Positions 18,708 to 28,780 are shown, numbered from the stretch's first letter. The stretch is 64,000 nt of DNA from Hyphomicrobiaceae bacterium (GCA_020637815.1 JACKJS010000002.1:248001-312000); one strand, 5' to 3'. Made by a program: numbers and translations. The notes: a model not told the origin generated them from the letters alone.

Positions 18708-20111
18708 TCACATATGGATCGGGCGTCCGTCGACGGCGAGCGCCGCTTCCTTGACCGCTTCGTTCAGGGTCGGGTGCGCATGACAGGTGCGGGCGAGGTC
18801 TTCCGCCGAGCCGCCGAACTCCATCAGCACCGCCGCCTCGGCGATCATCGTGCCGGCATCGGGGCCGATAATGTGCACGCCGAGGACGCGGTCGGTGACG
18901 GCATCGGACAGGACTTTGACGAAGCCGTCCGTGGTGCGGTTCACCTTCGCACGGCCATTGGCTGTGAAGGGGAACTTGCCGACCTTGTAATGGACGCCCT
19001 CTTCCTTGAGCTGTTCCTCGGTTTTGCCGACGCTCGCGACTTCCGGCGCGGTGTAGACCACCGACGGGATCACGTCGTAATTCACGTGACCCGCCTGACC
19101 GGCAAGGATCTCGGCGACGGCCACGCCTTCCTCCTCGGCCTTGTGGGCGAGCATGGGACCGGCGATCACATCGCCAATCGCGTAGATGCCCGGCACATTG
19201 GTCTGGAAGTGGTGGTCGACGAGGATGCATCCGCGGTTATGGGTTTCGATGCCGAGATCGGCCAATCCCAAGCTGTCCGTGTTCGGAACGCGGCCGATGG
19301 CGACCAGCACCACGTCGCATTCGAGCGTTTCGGCTTTGCCGCCTTCGGCGGGCTCGACCGTCAACTTCACGGTCTTGCCCGAAGTGTCGACCTTCGTGAC
19401 TTTCGCGCCGAGCTTGAAGGCGAGGCCCTGCTTCTTCAGCGTCCGCTGAAGCTGCTTGGCGATCTCGCCGTCGAGGCCGGGTGTGATGGTGTGAAGCATC
19501 TCGACCACGGTGACTTTGGCGCCGAGACGCGACCAGACCGAGCCGAGTTCGAGGCCGATATAGCCGCCGCCGATCACGACCATGCTCTTGGGCACCTCGG
19601 GCAGGGCGAGCGCGCCCGTGGACGAGACGATCCGCTTCTCGTCGATATCGATGCCGGGAATGCGGGCGATGTCCGATCCCGTGGCGATGACAATGGCCTT
19701 GGTTTCGAGAACCTGCTTGTCGCCCGCTTCCGGCGTCACCTGCACCTGGTGCGGGGCGAGGATCGTGCCGAGCCCGTGATAGGCGTCGATCTTGTTCTTC
19801 TTCAACAGATACTCGATGCCGTCCACGTTCCCTTTCACGCCTTCGTCCTTGAAGGCGAGCATGGCGGCGAGGTCGAGCTCCGGCCTCACCTTAATGCCCA
19901 TCGCGGCGAAATGACTGCTCGCATCCGCATAGGCCTCGGAGGCATGCAGCAGCGCCTTCGAGGGGATGCAGCCGACATTGAGACAAGTGCCGCCATGGGT
20001 CGCGCGTTTCTCGACGACGGCGACTTTCATGCCGAGCTGCGCCGCGCGAATGGCGCAGACATAGCCGCCAGGGCCAGTGCCGATGACGATCAGATCGTAG
20101 GTGGTGTTCAT
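18708..20111 (-). CDS. lpdA: Dihydrolipoyl dehydrogenase (E3 of 2-oxoglutarate dehydrogenase)
   Basis: FAD-dependent E3 reoxidises dihydrolipoamide and passes electrons to NAD+. The 467-aa protein has the N-terminal FAD loop GTGPGGYVCA (residues 11-20), the redox disulfide Cys43/Cys48 in GGTCLNVGCIPSKALL, the NAD loop VIGGGYIGLELGSVW and the C-terminal catalytic His in HAHPTLNEAV. It is the last gene of the mdh-sucCDAB-lpd cluster and so belongs to the 2-oxoglutarate dehydrogenase complex. Confidence 0.97.
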   Translation of the reverse strand: MNTTYDLIVIGTGPGGYVCAIRAAQLGMKVAVVEKRATHGGTCLNVGCIPSKALLHASEAYADASSHFAAMGIKVRPELDLAAMLAFKDEGVKGNVDGIEYLLKKNKIDAYHGLGTILAPHQVQVTPEAGDKQVLETKAIVIATGSDIARIPGIDIDEKRIVSSTGALALPEVPKSMVVIGGGYIGLELGSVWSRLGAKVTVVEMLHTITPGLDGEIAKQLQRTLKKQGLAFKLGAKVTKVDTSGKTVKLTVEPAEGGKAETLECDVVLVAIGRVPNTDSLGLADLGIETHNRGCILVDHHFQTNVPGIYAIGDVIAGPMLAHKAEEEGVAVAEILAGQAGHVNYDVIPSVVYTAPEVASVGKTEEQLKEEGVHYKVGKFPFTANGRAKVNRTTDGFVKVLSDAVTDRVLGVHIIGPDAGTMIAEAAVLMEFGGSAEDLARTCHAHPTLNEAVKEAALAVDGRPIHM

Positions 20112-20148
20112 GCGTGCGGTCTCGCGGGAAAGTCTCGAAGTTCGGGCG

Positions 20149-21435
20149 CTAGAGATCGAGGATGAGACGGGCGGGATTCTCGAGGGAGTCCTTCACGTTG
20201 ACGAGGAAGGTCACAGCTTCCTTGCCGTCAACGATGCGGTGGTCGTAGGACAGGGCGAGATACATCATCGGCCGCGCCACGATCTCGCCGTCGCGGACCA
20301 CGGGCCGGTCCTCGATGCGGTGCATGCCGAGAATGCCCGATTGCGGCGCGTTGAGGATCGGCGTCGACAGCATCGAACCGTAAATGCCGCCATTGGAGAT
20401 GGTGAAGGTCCCGCCCTGCATCTCCTGCAATCCGAGCTTGCCCTCGCGCGCGCGTATACCGAAATCGGTAATCGCGGCTTCGATATCGGCAAGGCTCATG
20501 CGGTCGGCGTCCCGGATGACTGGAACAACAAGACCGCGCTCGGTCCCGACCGCGACGCCCACATGGTAGTAGTTCTTGTAGACGATATCGTCGCCGTCGA
20601 TCTCCGCGTTGACGGCGGGAATGTCCTTCAGCGCCTGGACGCAAGCCTTCACGAAGAAGCCCATGAAGCCGAGCTTCACGCCGTGGCGCTTTTCGAAATT
20701 GGCGCGATATTCCGCCCGCAGTTCCATGATCGCGCTCATGTCCACGTCGTTGAACGTGGTCAGCATCGCGGCGGTGTCTTGGGCATCCTTCAGGCGTTTG
20801 GCGATGGTTTGGCGCAGGCGCGTCATGCGGACGCGCTCTTCGCGGGCCTCGTCGTCTGGCGCCACGGGCGCCCGGTGCGGTGCGTGCGCTTTCGGCGCGC
20901 GCGGCGTTTCGCGCAAAGTTTGGGCGGCGGCCGAGATCACGTCGCCTTTCAGGATCTGGCCCCTGCGGCCGGAACCGGCGACCTCGCCGGCGGACAATCC
21001 CGTTTCTGCGAGAAGTTTCTTCGCGGCCGGCGATGGCGGCATGGAGGTCGGTGCGATCTCTTCGCGGATATGCGGCTCGCGCACCAGCGCGATCGGCGCC
21101 TCGGCGGGTTGAGCGGCTGGTGTCTGCGGCGCGGCTTGCGGCGCAGCCGGAGGTTCAGCCTTCTCCGCGGACGGCCGCGGCGTTGCCGCCGCGCCTTCGC
21201 CTTCGGCGATGGAACCGAGCAGCGCGCCGACCTCGACCGTGTCGCCCGCCTTGACGACGATTTCCGATAGGACGCCGGCGGACGGTGCGGGAACTTCGAC
21301 GGTCACCTTGTCGGTTTCCAGCTCCACCAGCGGCTCGTCGGCGGCGACGGCGTCACCGGCCTGTTTCAGCCATTGCCCGACCGTCGCCTCGACGACGGAC
21401 TCTCCCAATGCCGGAACCCGAATTTCTGTCGTCAT
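20149..21435 (-). CDS. sucB: Dihydrolipoyllysine-residue succinyltransferase (E2 of 2-oxoglutarate dehydrogenase)
   Basis: E2 core of the 2-oxoglutarate dehydrogenase complex, transferring the succinyl group to CoA. The 428-aa protein has a single lipoyl domain (residues 1-75, lipoyl Lys43 in ETDKVTVEVP), an Ala/Pro linker (about 78-115), an E3-binding domain (PPSPAAKKLLAETGL), a second linker and the acyltransferase catalytic domain ending in SYDHRIVDGKEAV, with the active His and Asp. It lies between sucA and lpdA. Confidence 0.97.
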   Translation of the reverse strand: MTTEIRVPALGESVVEATVGQWLKQAGDAVAADEPLVELETDKVTVEVPAPSAGVLSEIVVKAGDTVEVGALLGSIAEGEGAAATPRPSAEKAEPPAAPQAAPQTPAAQPAEAPIALVREPHIREEIAPTSMPPSPAAKKLLAETGLSAGEVAGSGRRGQILKGDVISAAAQTLRETPRAPKAHAPHRAPVAPDDEAREERVRMTRLRQTIAKRLKDAQDTAAMLTTFNDVDMSAIMELRAEYRANFEKRHGVKLGFMGFFVKACVQALKDIPAVNAEIDGDDIVYKNYYHVGVAVGTERGLVVPVIRDADRMSLADIEAAITDFGIRAREGKLGLQEMQGGTFTISNGGIYGSMLSTPILNAPQSGILGMHRIEDRPVVRDGEIVARPMMYLALSYDHRIVDGKEAVTFLVNVKDSLENPARLILDL

Positions 21436-21496
21436 CGCTGTGTTCGCCCGTCCTTCTCAAGCTTGCCGCGAACGAGGCGCGTGGCGCCTCCGCGGC

Positions 21497-24385
21497 CTAA
21501 CCCAGCGCTTCGTTGAGCAGGGTTTTCAATTCGCGCACATGTTTCGACATCAGCCCCGTGGCGGTCGCGGCGGAACTCGGTCGCCCAGCATAGCGCGGCC
21601 GCTTGAATTTGGCATCGATATGGTCGAGCACCCAAGCCATATTAGGTTCGACGAAGCTCCAGGCGCCCATGTTCTTTGGTTCCTCTTGACACCAAACGAT
21701 TTCGGCTTCCTTGAACCGGCTGAGCTCCTGGATCAAAGCGCGGGCCGGGAACGGGTAGAGCTGCTCCAGACGCAAGAGATAGACGTCCGAGATGCCGCGC
21801 TCGGCGCGCTCCGCCTCGAGGTCGTAATAGACCTTGCCCGAACAAATCACGACGCGCCGGATTTGTGCGTCCGGCACGAGCGTCACGCCCTCGCCGGGCA
21901 TGCGCTCGGCATCGTCCCAAAGAAGGCGATGGAAGCTGGACTCGGGCCCGAAATCCTCGATGTCCGACTTCACCTTCTTGTGCCGCAGCAGCGATTTCGG
22001 CGTCATCAGCACCAGAGGTTTGCGGAACTGCCGGTGCAACTGGCGCCGCAACACATGGAAATAGTTGGCGGGGGTCGTGCAGTTGACGACTTGCCAGTTG
22101 TCCTCGGCACAGAGCTGGAGGTAGCGCTCGAGCCGGGCCGAGGAATGTTCCGGCCCCTGACCTTCGTAGCCGTGGGGTAGCAGCAGGACGAGGCCCGACA
22201 TACGCAGCCACTTGCGCTCGCCCGACGAGATGAACTGATCGATCACGACCTGCGCGCCATTGGCGAAGTCGCCGAACTGCGCTTCCCAAAGCACCAGCGC
22301 GTTGGGCTCGGCGAGGCTATAGCCATACTCGAAGCCGAGCACGGCTTCCTCGGAGAGCATGGAGTTGATGACCTCGAAGTCGCCTTGCTCTTTGCCGAGA
22401 TGCTTTAGCGGCGTGTATTTGTTCTCGTTCGCCTGATCCATCAGCACGGAGTGGCGTTGGGAGAAGGTGCCGCGCTCGGAGTCTTGGCCCGAGAGACGGA
22501 TCTTGAAGCCTTCCACCAACAGCGTTCCGAAGGCAAGAGACTCGGCTGTCGCCCAATCGATGCCCTTGCCGTCTTCGATGGTCTTGCGGCGCGCCGCCAT
22601 GATGCGCGCGATGGTCTTGTGCGGCGTCAGGGTCGGCGGGATTTCCGTCAGCTTCAGGCCGACTTCGCGCAAGACATCGAGATCGACGCCCGTGTGTCCG
22701 CGGCGTGCGCCTTCCTCGGCGAAGCCGATACCGGACCAGCGCCCGTCGAGCCAGTCGGCGCGGTTCGGCCGATAGGTCTCGCCGGCAAGGAACTCTTCCT
22801 CGAGAAAGTCGCGGAAATCCGCTTGAAGCTTGTCGATCTCGCCCTTGGCGAGGACGCCCTCCTTGACCAGCCGGTCGGCGTAGATCTCGACCACACGCGG
22901 ATGTTCGGCGATCCGCTGATACATCAGCGGCTGGGTGAAAGCCGGCTCGTCCGCCTCGTTGTGGCCGTGGCGGCGGTAGCAGAACATGTCGATAACCACG
23001 GGCTTGCCGAAGCGCTGGCGGAACTCGGTGGCGATCTTGGTGACATGCACTACAGCTTCCGGATCGTCGCCGTTCACGTGGAAGATCGGTGCATCGATCA
23101 TCTTGGCGACATCGGACGGGTAGGGCGAGGAGCGCGAGAAACGCGGCGCCGTCGTGAAGCCGATCTGGTTGTTCACGATGAAGTGGATCGAGCCGCCGGT
23201 GCGGTGGCCGCGTAGGCCCGAGAGCCCCAGACACTCGGCCACGACGCCTTGGCCGGCGAAGGCCGCATCGCCATGGAGCAGGAGCGGCATGACCTCCTTG
23301 CGTTCGGTGTCGCCGCGCTGGTCCTGCTTCGCGCGGACCTTGCCGAGGACGACCGGATCGACGATCTCCAGATGCGAGGGGTTCGCGGTAAGCGACAGAT
23401 GCACCCGGTTGTCGTCGAACTCCCGATCGGACGAGGCGCCGAGATGGTATTTGACATCGCCCGAGCCCTCGACATCGTCGGGATGGGCCGAGCCGCCGCG
23501 AAACTCGTTGAAGATCGCGCGCCAAGGCTTGGCCATGACATTGGCGAGGACGTTCAGGCGCCCGCGATGGGGCATGCCGATGACGATCTCGCGCACGCCG
23601 AGCTGGCCGCCGCGCTTGATGATCTGTTCGAGTGCCGGAGCCATGGATTCGCCGCCATCCAGGCCGAAGCGCTTGGTGCCGGTATATTTGACGTTGAGGA
23701 AGCGTTCGGAGCCTTCGGACTCGATCAGCTTGGTTAGAATCGCGCGCTTGCCTTGCTCAGTGAACTGAATCTCGGTGCCTTCAATGCGCTCCTGCATCCA
23801 AGCGCGTTGCTCGGGATCGGAGATATGCATGTATTCGAAGCCGATCGTTCCCGCATAGGTCTTGTCGAGAACCGCGAGCACTTGCGCGAGGTCGGCAAAC
23901 TCGAAGCCCAGCGCGCCGCCGATATAGATCGGCCGGGAATAGTCCGCGGGCGTGAAGCCGTAGGTCTGCGGATCGAGCTCGGGATGCGCGCCGCGCGAGG
24001 TCAGGCGTAGAGGGTCGAGCTTTGCGATGAGATGCCCACGCGTGCGATAGGCGCGGATCAACATGCGCGCGCCAAGCGTATCGCGCGCGGCGTCCAACGC
24101 TTCGGCTTGTGTCAATGCGCCGGGCGGCGCGAAGGCGACGGGAAGCGCGGCCGCGCCGGCCTTCCACGATGGCACCCGGTTCCACGCGCCCCAGGACGGT
24201 CCCTCGGCGTTGGCGATCACATTCTTGGCGTCATCGCCGAGATTGGCGAAGAAGCTACGCCAATCTTCCGAGACCGACGCGGGGTCCGCGTTATACAGCG
24301 CGTAGAGCTCGGCGAGATAGGTGGCGTTTGCGCCGTCCAAGAACGAGGTGTGCGCGAAAACCTCGTTTCCTTCGTATCGTGTCAT
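21497..24385 (-). CDS. sucA: 2-oxoglutarate dehydrogenase E1 component
   Basis: Thiamine-diphosphate-dependent decarboxylase of the TCA cycle. The 962-aa length is typical. Landmarks are the N-terminal segment FLDGANATYLAELYALY, the GMPHRGRLNVLANVMAKP active-site region, GDAAFAGQGVVAE in the ThDP domain, RHGHNEADEPAFTQPLMY, and the C-terminal transketolase-like half (NALVLWEAQFGDFANGAQVV, LLPHGYEGQGPEHSSARLER). It follows sucD by 78 nt and is co-directional with sucB and lpdA. Confidence 0.98.
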   Translation of the reverse strand: MTRYEGNEVFAHTSFLDGANATYLAELYALYNADPASVSEDWRSFFANLGDDAKNVIANAEGPSWGAWNRVPSWKAGAAALPVAFAPPGALTQAEALDAARDTLGARMLIRAYRTRGHLIAKLDPLRLTSRGAHPELDPQTYGFTPADYSRPIYIGGALGFEFADLAQVLAVLDKTYAGTIGFEYMHISDPEQRAWMQERIEGTEIQFTEQGKRAILTKLIESEGSERFLNVKYTGTKRFGLDGGESMAPALEQIIKRGGQLGVREIVIGMPHRGRLNVLANVMAKPWRAIFNEFRGGSAHPDDVEGSGDVKYHLGASSDREFDDNRVHLSLTANPSHLEIVDPVVLGKVRAKQDQRGDTERKEVMPLLLHGDAAFAGQGVVAECLGLSGLRGHRTGGSIHFIVNNQIGFTTAPRFSRSSPYPSDVAKMIDAPIFHVNGDDPEAVVHVTKIATEFRQRFGKPVVIDMFCYRRHGHNEADEPAFTQPLMYQRIAEHPRVVEIYADRLVKEGVLAKGEIDKLQADFRDFLEEEFLAGETYRPNRADWLDGRWSGIGFAEEGARRGHTGVDLDVLREVGLKLTEIPPTLTPHKTIARIMAARRKTIEDGKGIDWATAESLAFGTLLVEGFKIRLSGQDSERGTFSQRHSVLMDQANENKYTPLKHLGKEQGDFEVINSMLSEEAVLGFEYGYSLAEPNALVLWEAQFGDFANGAQVVIDQFISSGERKWLRMSGLVLLLPHGYEGQGPEHSSARLERYLQLCAEDNWQVVNCTTPANYFHVLRRQLHRQFRKPLVLMTPKSLLRHKKVKSDIEDFGPESSFHRLLWDDAERMPGEGVTLVPDAQIRRVVICSGKVYYDLEAERAERGISDVYLLRLEQLYPFPARALIQELSRFKEAEIVWCQEEPKNMGAWSFVEPNMAWVLDHIDAKFKRPRYAGRPSSAATATGLMSKHVRELKTLLNEALG

Positions 24386-24463
24386 GGCACCAACCTGGCG
24401 GTCCGTTTCTGGACCTACGGCGTGCCGGGCAATAAAGGCAAGCGTTTGGCGCCCAGCGCACCT

Positions 24464-25336
24464 TTACTTGAATATTCCTGCAAGCGTCGTTCCAAGAGCG
24501 GCAGGCGAATGGGACACGACGATGCCTGCGTCCTGCATTGCCTCAATTTTGCTCTTTGCATCGCCCTTTCCGCCCGAAATAACGGCACCGGCGTGACCCA
24601 TGCGGCGTCCGGGCGGTGCGGTCGCGCCAGCCACGAATCCGACGATCGGCTTCTTGTTCCCGGCCTTGACGAGGAACTCCGCCGCCTCTTCCTCGGCGCT
24701 GCCGCCGATTTCGCCAATCATGATGATGGCCTCGGTAGCGTCGTCCTCGAGAAAGAGCGAAAGCGCGTCGATGAAGTTCGTGCCGTTGACCGGATCGCCA
24801 CCGATGCCGATGCAGGTCGTCTGGCCGAATCCGACGGCGGTGGTCTGTGCCACGGCTTCGTAGGTCAGTGTGCCGGAACGGGACACGATGCCCACGCGGC
24901 CGGGCATGTGAATATGGCCCGGCATGATACCGATCTTGCACTCGCCTGGCGTGATGATACCAGGGCAGTTCGGTCCGATCAGCCGCGTGTTCGATCCGGT
25001 CAGGGCACGCTTGACCTTAACCATGTCGAGCACGGGCACGCCCTCGGTGATGCACACGGCGAGTTCGACGCCCGCGTCGATGGCCTCGAGAATTGCATCG
25101 GCCGCGAAGGCCGGAGGCACGTAGATCGCCGAGGCGGTCGCGCCCGTCTGCTTCACGGCATCGCGCACGGTGTCGAACACGGGCAGCCCGAGATGGGTGG
25201 TGCCACCCTTACCCGGCGTGACGCCGCCGACCATCTTGGTGCCGTAGGCAATCGCCTGTTCGGTGTGGAACGTCCCTTGAGAGCCCGTAAAGCCCTGGCA
25301 AATGACGCGTGTGTTCTTATCGACGAGGACTGACAT
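24464..25336 (-). CDS. sucD: Succinate--CoA ligase subunit alpha
   Basis: The alpha subunit binds CoA and carries the phosphohistidine in the step that makes ATP or GTP from succinyl-CoA. The 290-aa protein starts MSVLVDKNTRVICQGFTGSQ (CoA-binding Rossmann fold). It contains GPNCPGIITPGECKIGIMPG, and its active-site His is in RRMGHAGAVISGGKGDA. It lies between sucC (61 nt) and sucA. Confidence 0.97.
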   Translation of the reverse strand: MSVLVDKNTRVICQGFTGSQGTFHTEQAIAYGTKMVGGVTPGKGGTTHLGLPVFDTVRDAVKQTGATASAIYVPPAFAADAILEAIDAGVELAVCITEGVPVLDMVKVKRALTGSNTRLIGPNCPGIITPGECKIGIMPGHIHMPGRVGIVSRSGTLTYEAVAQTTAVGFGQTTCIGIGGDPVNGTNFIDALSLFLEDDATEAIIMIGEIGGSAEEEAAEFLVKAGNKKPIVGFVAGATAPPGRRMGHAGAVISGGKGDAKSKIEAMQDAGIVVSHSPAALGTTLAGIFK

Positions 25337-25397
25337 GATGCAAAGTTAAGCCGGTTCGTGGAAGGATTTGTGACGGTTGGATTTAGACGTGTTCTGG

Positions 25398-26564
25398 CTA
25401 AGCGGCCTTGAGCGCGGCGACCGCTTTCTTGGCCGCATCGTCTAGGTCGTCGGCGGGAATGATGGCAAGGCCGGATTCGGCGAGGAGTTCCTTACCGCGC
25501 TCCACGTTGGTGCCTTCGAGGCGCACGACCAGCGGCACGGAGATGTTGGTCTCCTTGGCCGCGGCGATGATGCCCTCGGCAATCGTGTCGCAACGCATGA
25601 TGCCGCCGAAAATATTGACGAGCACGCCCTTCACGTTGGGATCGGACAGGATCAGCTGAAAGGCCGCGGTGACCTTCTCCTTGGTCGCGCCGCCGCCCAC
25701 GTCGAGGAAGTTCGCGGGTTCGGCCCCGTAATACTTGATGATGTCCATGGTGGCCATCGCGAGGCCCGCGCCATTGACCATGCAGCCGATATTGCCATCC
25801 AGCTTGACGTAGGAGAGGTCGTGCTTGGAGGCTTCGACCTCGGCAGGGTCCTCCTCGTGGATGTCCCGGAGCGCCTCGATATCCGGATGACGGAACAGCG
25901 CGTTGTCCTCGAAGCCGATCTTCGCGTCGAGGCAGACAAGGGTATCTTCCTTGGTCACGACAAGCGGGTTGATCTCGATCAGGCTCGCGTCCTTCTCGAT
26001 GAAGACGTTGTAGAGCGTCTTGATCAGCTTGGCGCACTGCTTGGCGAGATCGCCCCTTAGCTCTAGCGCATCGGCGATCACCCGGCCGTGGAAGCCGCTG
26101 AGGCCCGACGCCGGGTCCACGTCGATGGTCGTGATCTTCTCGGGCGTCTCCGCCGCCACTTCCTCGATATTCACGCCGCCTTCGGTCGAGGCGACGAAGG
26201 CCACGCGGCCCGTGGCCCGGTCCACGAGAAGAGACAGATAGAGTTCGCGCGCGATGGTCGTATCCTCGACCACATAGACGCTGCGTACCACGCGGCCCTT
26301 GGGGCCGGTCTGTGGCGTCACCAGCGGCTTGCCGAGCATCCGGTCGGCCTCGGCGTGCATCTCCTCGATGGTCTTCACGAGTTTGATGCCACCACCCTTG
26401 CCGCGGCCGCCCGCGTGGATCTGGGCCTTCACAACGAAGATGTCGCCGTTGAGCTCCTTGGCGAGTTCGATTGCCTCGTCGGCGCTTTTGGCGACAACGC
26501 CGTTTGCCACAGGGGCGCCGTAGGCCTTGAGGAGATCCTTGGCCTGGTACTCGTGAATATTCAT
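25398..26564 (-). CDS. sucC: Succinate--CoA ligase (ADP-forming) subunit beta
   Basis: Nucleotide-binding beta subunit with an ATP-grasp domain. The 388-aa protein begins MNIHEYQAKDLLKAYGAPVA and carries VVKAQIHAGGRGKGGGIKLV, SLIEINPLVVTKED and GCMVNGAGLAMATMDIIKY, all standard SucC motifs. GGGATKEKVTAAF and LVNIFGGIMRCD lie in the C-terminal domain. Its place between mdh and sucD is the usual alphaproteobacterial arrangement. Confidence 0.98.
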   Translation of the reverse strand: MNIHEYQAKDLLKAYGAPVANGVVAKSADEAIELAKELNGDIFVVKAQIHAGGRGKGGGIKLVKTIEEMHAEADRMLGKPLVTPQTGPKGRVVRSVYVVEDTTIARELYLSLLVDRATGRVAFVASTEGGVNIEEVAAETPEKITTIDVDPASGLSGFHGRVIADALELRGDLAKQCAKLIKTLYNVFIEKDASLIEINPLVVTKEDTLVCLDAKIGFEDNALFRHPDIEALRDIHEEDPAEVEASKHDLSYVKLDGNIGCMVNGAGLAMATMDIIKYYGAEPANFLDVGGGATKEKVTAAFQLILSDPNVKGVLVNIFGGIMRCDTIAEGIIAAAKETNISVPLVVRLEGTNVERGKELLAESGLAIIPADDLDDAAKKAVAALKAA

Positions 26565-26606
26565 GCGAAAACTCTCCGGACCTTTCTTCCGCGAAGGCTT
26601 TGGTCC

Positions 26607-27575
26607 CTATGACGCCGCGAGACTGGGGGCGATGCGCTGGCAGATCTCGACGAGGGATTTCACCGACTGAACGGAGTGCATGAGAGCATCCTTCTCGGCG
26701 GATGTTAGGTCGAGCTCGATAACGCGCTCGACACCCTTCGAGCTGATAATGACCGGAACGCCAGCGTAAATGCCTTTTACGCCATATTCGCCGTTGAGAT
26801 AGGCGGCGGCGGGAACCACGCGCTTCTTGTCCTTGAGATAGGACTCTGCCATGTCGAGCGCCGCCGCGGCCGGCGCGTAAAAGGCCGAGCCGGTCTTCAA
26901 CAGGCCGACGATCTCGGCGCCGCCGTCGCGGGTACGCTGGACGATCTCGTCCAGGCGCTTCTGGGTGATCCAGCGCATCTTGACCAAATCGGCAAGCGGG
27001 ATGCCCGCCACTGACGAGTAGCGGATCAGCGGCACCATGGTGTCACCATGGCCCCCGAGGACCATCGTGTGGATATCCTGCGGGCTCACGTCGAACTCTT
27101 CGGAGAGGAAGTAGCGGAACCGGGCGCTGTCCAGTACGCCAGCCATGCCGACCACCTTGTTGCGGGGTAGGCCGGAGGTCTTCTGCAGCGCCCACACCAT
27201 GGCGTCGAGCGGGTTGGTCACGCAGATCACGAAGGCTTCGGGAGCATATTTGCGCAGCCCCGCGCCGACCTGCTCCATGACCTTGAGGTTGATTTCGATG
27301 AGATCGTCGCGGCTCATGCCGGGCTTGCGGGGAACGCCCGCGGTGACGATCACCACGTCGGCGTCCTTGATGTCGGCATATTCGTTGGCACCCTTGAATT
27401 TGGGGGCGTAGCCCTCGACGGGTGCGGACTGGGAAAGATCGAGCGCCTTGCCTTGCGGGACGCCGTCCACGACGTCGAACAGGACGACTTCGCCAAGTTC
27501 GCGTATGCCGGCAAGGTGAGCAAGCGTGCCTCCGATCTGGCCAGCACCGATCAACGCAATTTTATTCCGCGCCAT
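26607..27575 (-). CDS. mdh: Malate dehydrogenase
   Basis: NAD-dependent oxidation of malate to oxaloacetate. I start at ATG 27575 (MARNKIALIGAGQIGGTLAH), since GGGAGG stands 7 nt upstream; the longer frame adds 20 non-conserved residues. The 322-aa protein is of the LDH-like MDH type, with dinucleotide loop GAGQIGG, substrate arginines in GVPRKPGMSRDDLIEIN, and the catalytic His in LGGHGDTMVPL. It is first in the TCA cluster. The 191-bp gap upstream (27576-27766) must hold divergent promoters, but I see no clear boxes. Confidence 0.97.
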   Translation of the reverse strand: MARNKIALIGAGQIGGTLAHLAGIRELGEVVLFDVVDGVPQGKALDLSQSAPVEGYAPKFKGANEYADIKDADVVIVTAGVPRKPGMSRDDLIEINLKVMEQVGAGLRKYAPEAFVICVTNPLDAMVWALQKTSGLPRNKVVGMAGVLDSARFRYFLSEEFDVSPQDIHTMVLGGHGDTMVPLIRYSSVAGIPLADLVKMRWITQKRLDEIVQRTRDGGAEIVGLLKTGSAFYAPAAAALDMAESYLKDKKRVVPAAAYLNGEYGVKGIYAGVPVIISSKGVERVIELDLTSAEKDALMHSVQSVKSLVEICQRIAPSLAAS

Positions 27576-27766
27576 GACGTTCCCTCCCAAAGATTCGTAC
27601 CAAGTCGCCGCGCAATTGCTTATTCCAATCGCCACGATATCTTTTGTTGGTTAAATGCAATCGTGCTGGGGCGCAAGGTTCCGATGTAGTCCGGACGCAT
27701 CTTTGGTTCGCGGGGAGACCGGTTAGGCTGTAGTCTGAGCCCTTGGAGGCGAATCCTGGAGTGGCG

Positions 27767-28264
27767 ATGACTGGGGACCAACCAGCCGAGAGCGGTTCCG
27801 GCACCAGCTCGGACCCTGGCAAGGGCGACGAGCGGCCGATGCCAACCGACGAGGAGCTCGACCGGATTCCGCCCCTGCCGCTGGTGGTCTGGGCGGCCCG
27901 ATGCGCCAGCTATTTTCTCGCCCTCGGCGGGATCATGCTCGTGTCCTACGCGGTGTATGGCTTCACCACCGATCCCAACAGCTTCCCGCCCGGTTTCCGG
28001 CTGAACCCGCTCCAGGCCGCGGTCAATTTCGGCTGGGGACTGGCCGGAACCCTGATCGGTTTCTTCCGTCCGCGCCATGCCACGGCCTTTGTCCTCGCCT
28101 TCGCCGCCTTCTACACGGTGATTGCGGGGTTTGGCACGTTCGAGGGCTCGGCGCTCGGCATGCATTTGGGTACGCCCGCCAAGATCTTCTATTGGGTCGT
28201 CGTTGCCTTCGCCTGGTCCGCGGGGCTCTATGCCCTGCTCAAGCGCAGCGGCGAGCCGAACTAG
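27767..28264 (+). CDS. Uncharacterised membrane protein, four predicted transmembrane segments
   Basis: Not recognised. The 165-aa form starts at ATG 27767, with GGAG about 8 nt upstream; the open frame extends to a TTG at 27743. A polar, Ser/Gly/Pro-rich N-terminus (about 35 residues) is followed by four hydrophobic segments: LVVWAARCASYFLALGGIML, AVNFGWGLAGTLIGFF, AFVLAFAAFYTVIAGFGTF and IFYWVVVAFAWSAGLYALL. It is divergent from mdh and convergent with the cupin gene 12 nt away. Family and function are unknown. Confidence 0.7.
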   Translation: MTGDQPAESGSGTSSDPGKGDERPMPTDEELDRIPPLPLVVWAARCASYFLALGGIMLVSYAVYGFTTDPNSFPPGFRLNPLQAAVNFGWGLAGTLIGFFRPRHATAFVLAFAAFYTVIAGFGTFEGSALGMHLGTPAKIFYWVVVAFAWSAGLYALLKRSGEPN

Positions 28265-28276
28265 GGACGGACGCGA

Positions 28277-28780
28277 TCAAGGCGCCGCGTTCGGCTTTTC
28301 GTCTTCCGGATAGGCACTTGCGGCCGGCGCATTCGAGGCATCGTTGGGCACGTCGACCAACGTCGCCAGCGGTGCCCCCGCCGGCTTGATGCGCACGACG
28401 TAAATCTTCACCGGGTCCGTGGCACTGGGGTTCCACCCGCGATGCACCACGTTGGGGGCGAGGATGTTGGTCTTTCCCGTCTCGAGCGGGTAGGGCGGCT
28501 TGCCTTCCTCTTCGATCATGAGCGTACCGGCGAGGCCGTACTCGATCTCCACCGCGTCCTTATGAATGTGCCAGGGCACCGCGCTTCGCGGCGGGAAGGT
28601 GTAGACCTGGATGTCGATCTCCTTGCCTGGGTCGCCGGCGAGCGGTTTGGTCTCGATATGCTGAGCTTCGACTTTCGGCGGTGGGTTTGGCTCACGGGCT
28701 TGGAGGGCAGAGGTGCCCAGTGCCACGACGAGTGCGGTGCCGAGGACCGCCAAGAATCGCTTTGTCACTCTCGAAATCAT
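28277..28780 (-). CDS. Secreted cupin-domain protein
   Basis: The 167-aa protein has a signal peptide (about residues 1-28, FLAVLGTALVVALGTSALQA) and one conserved beta-barrel cupin domain. Cupin motif 1 includes VPWHIHKDAVEIEYGLAGTL, with two His and one Glu as likely metal ligands, and motif 2 is APNVVHRGWNPS. A metal-binding periplasmic role is inferred; no substrate can be assigned. The C-terminal 30 residues are low-complexity Ala/Pro/Asp. It is convergent with the four-TM protein. Confidence 0.8.
   Translation of the reverse strand: MISRVTKRFLAVLGTALVVALGTSALQAREPNPPPKVEAQHIETKPLAGDPGKEIDIQVYTFPPRSAVPWHIHKDAVEIEYGLAGTLMIEEEGKPPYPLETGKTNILAPNVVHRGWNPSATDPVKIYVVRIKPAGAPLATLVDVPNDASNAPAASAYPEDEKPNAAP

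Noticed and set aside
27576..27766. Promoter of the mdh-suc cluster
   Set aside because: Several TTG-containing hexamers occur, but none is paired with a convincing -10 box at 16-18 nt, so no site is called.
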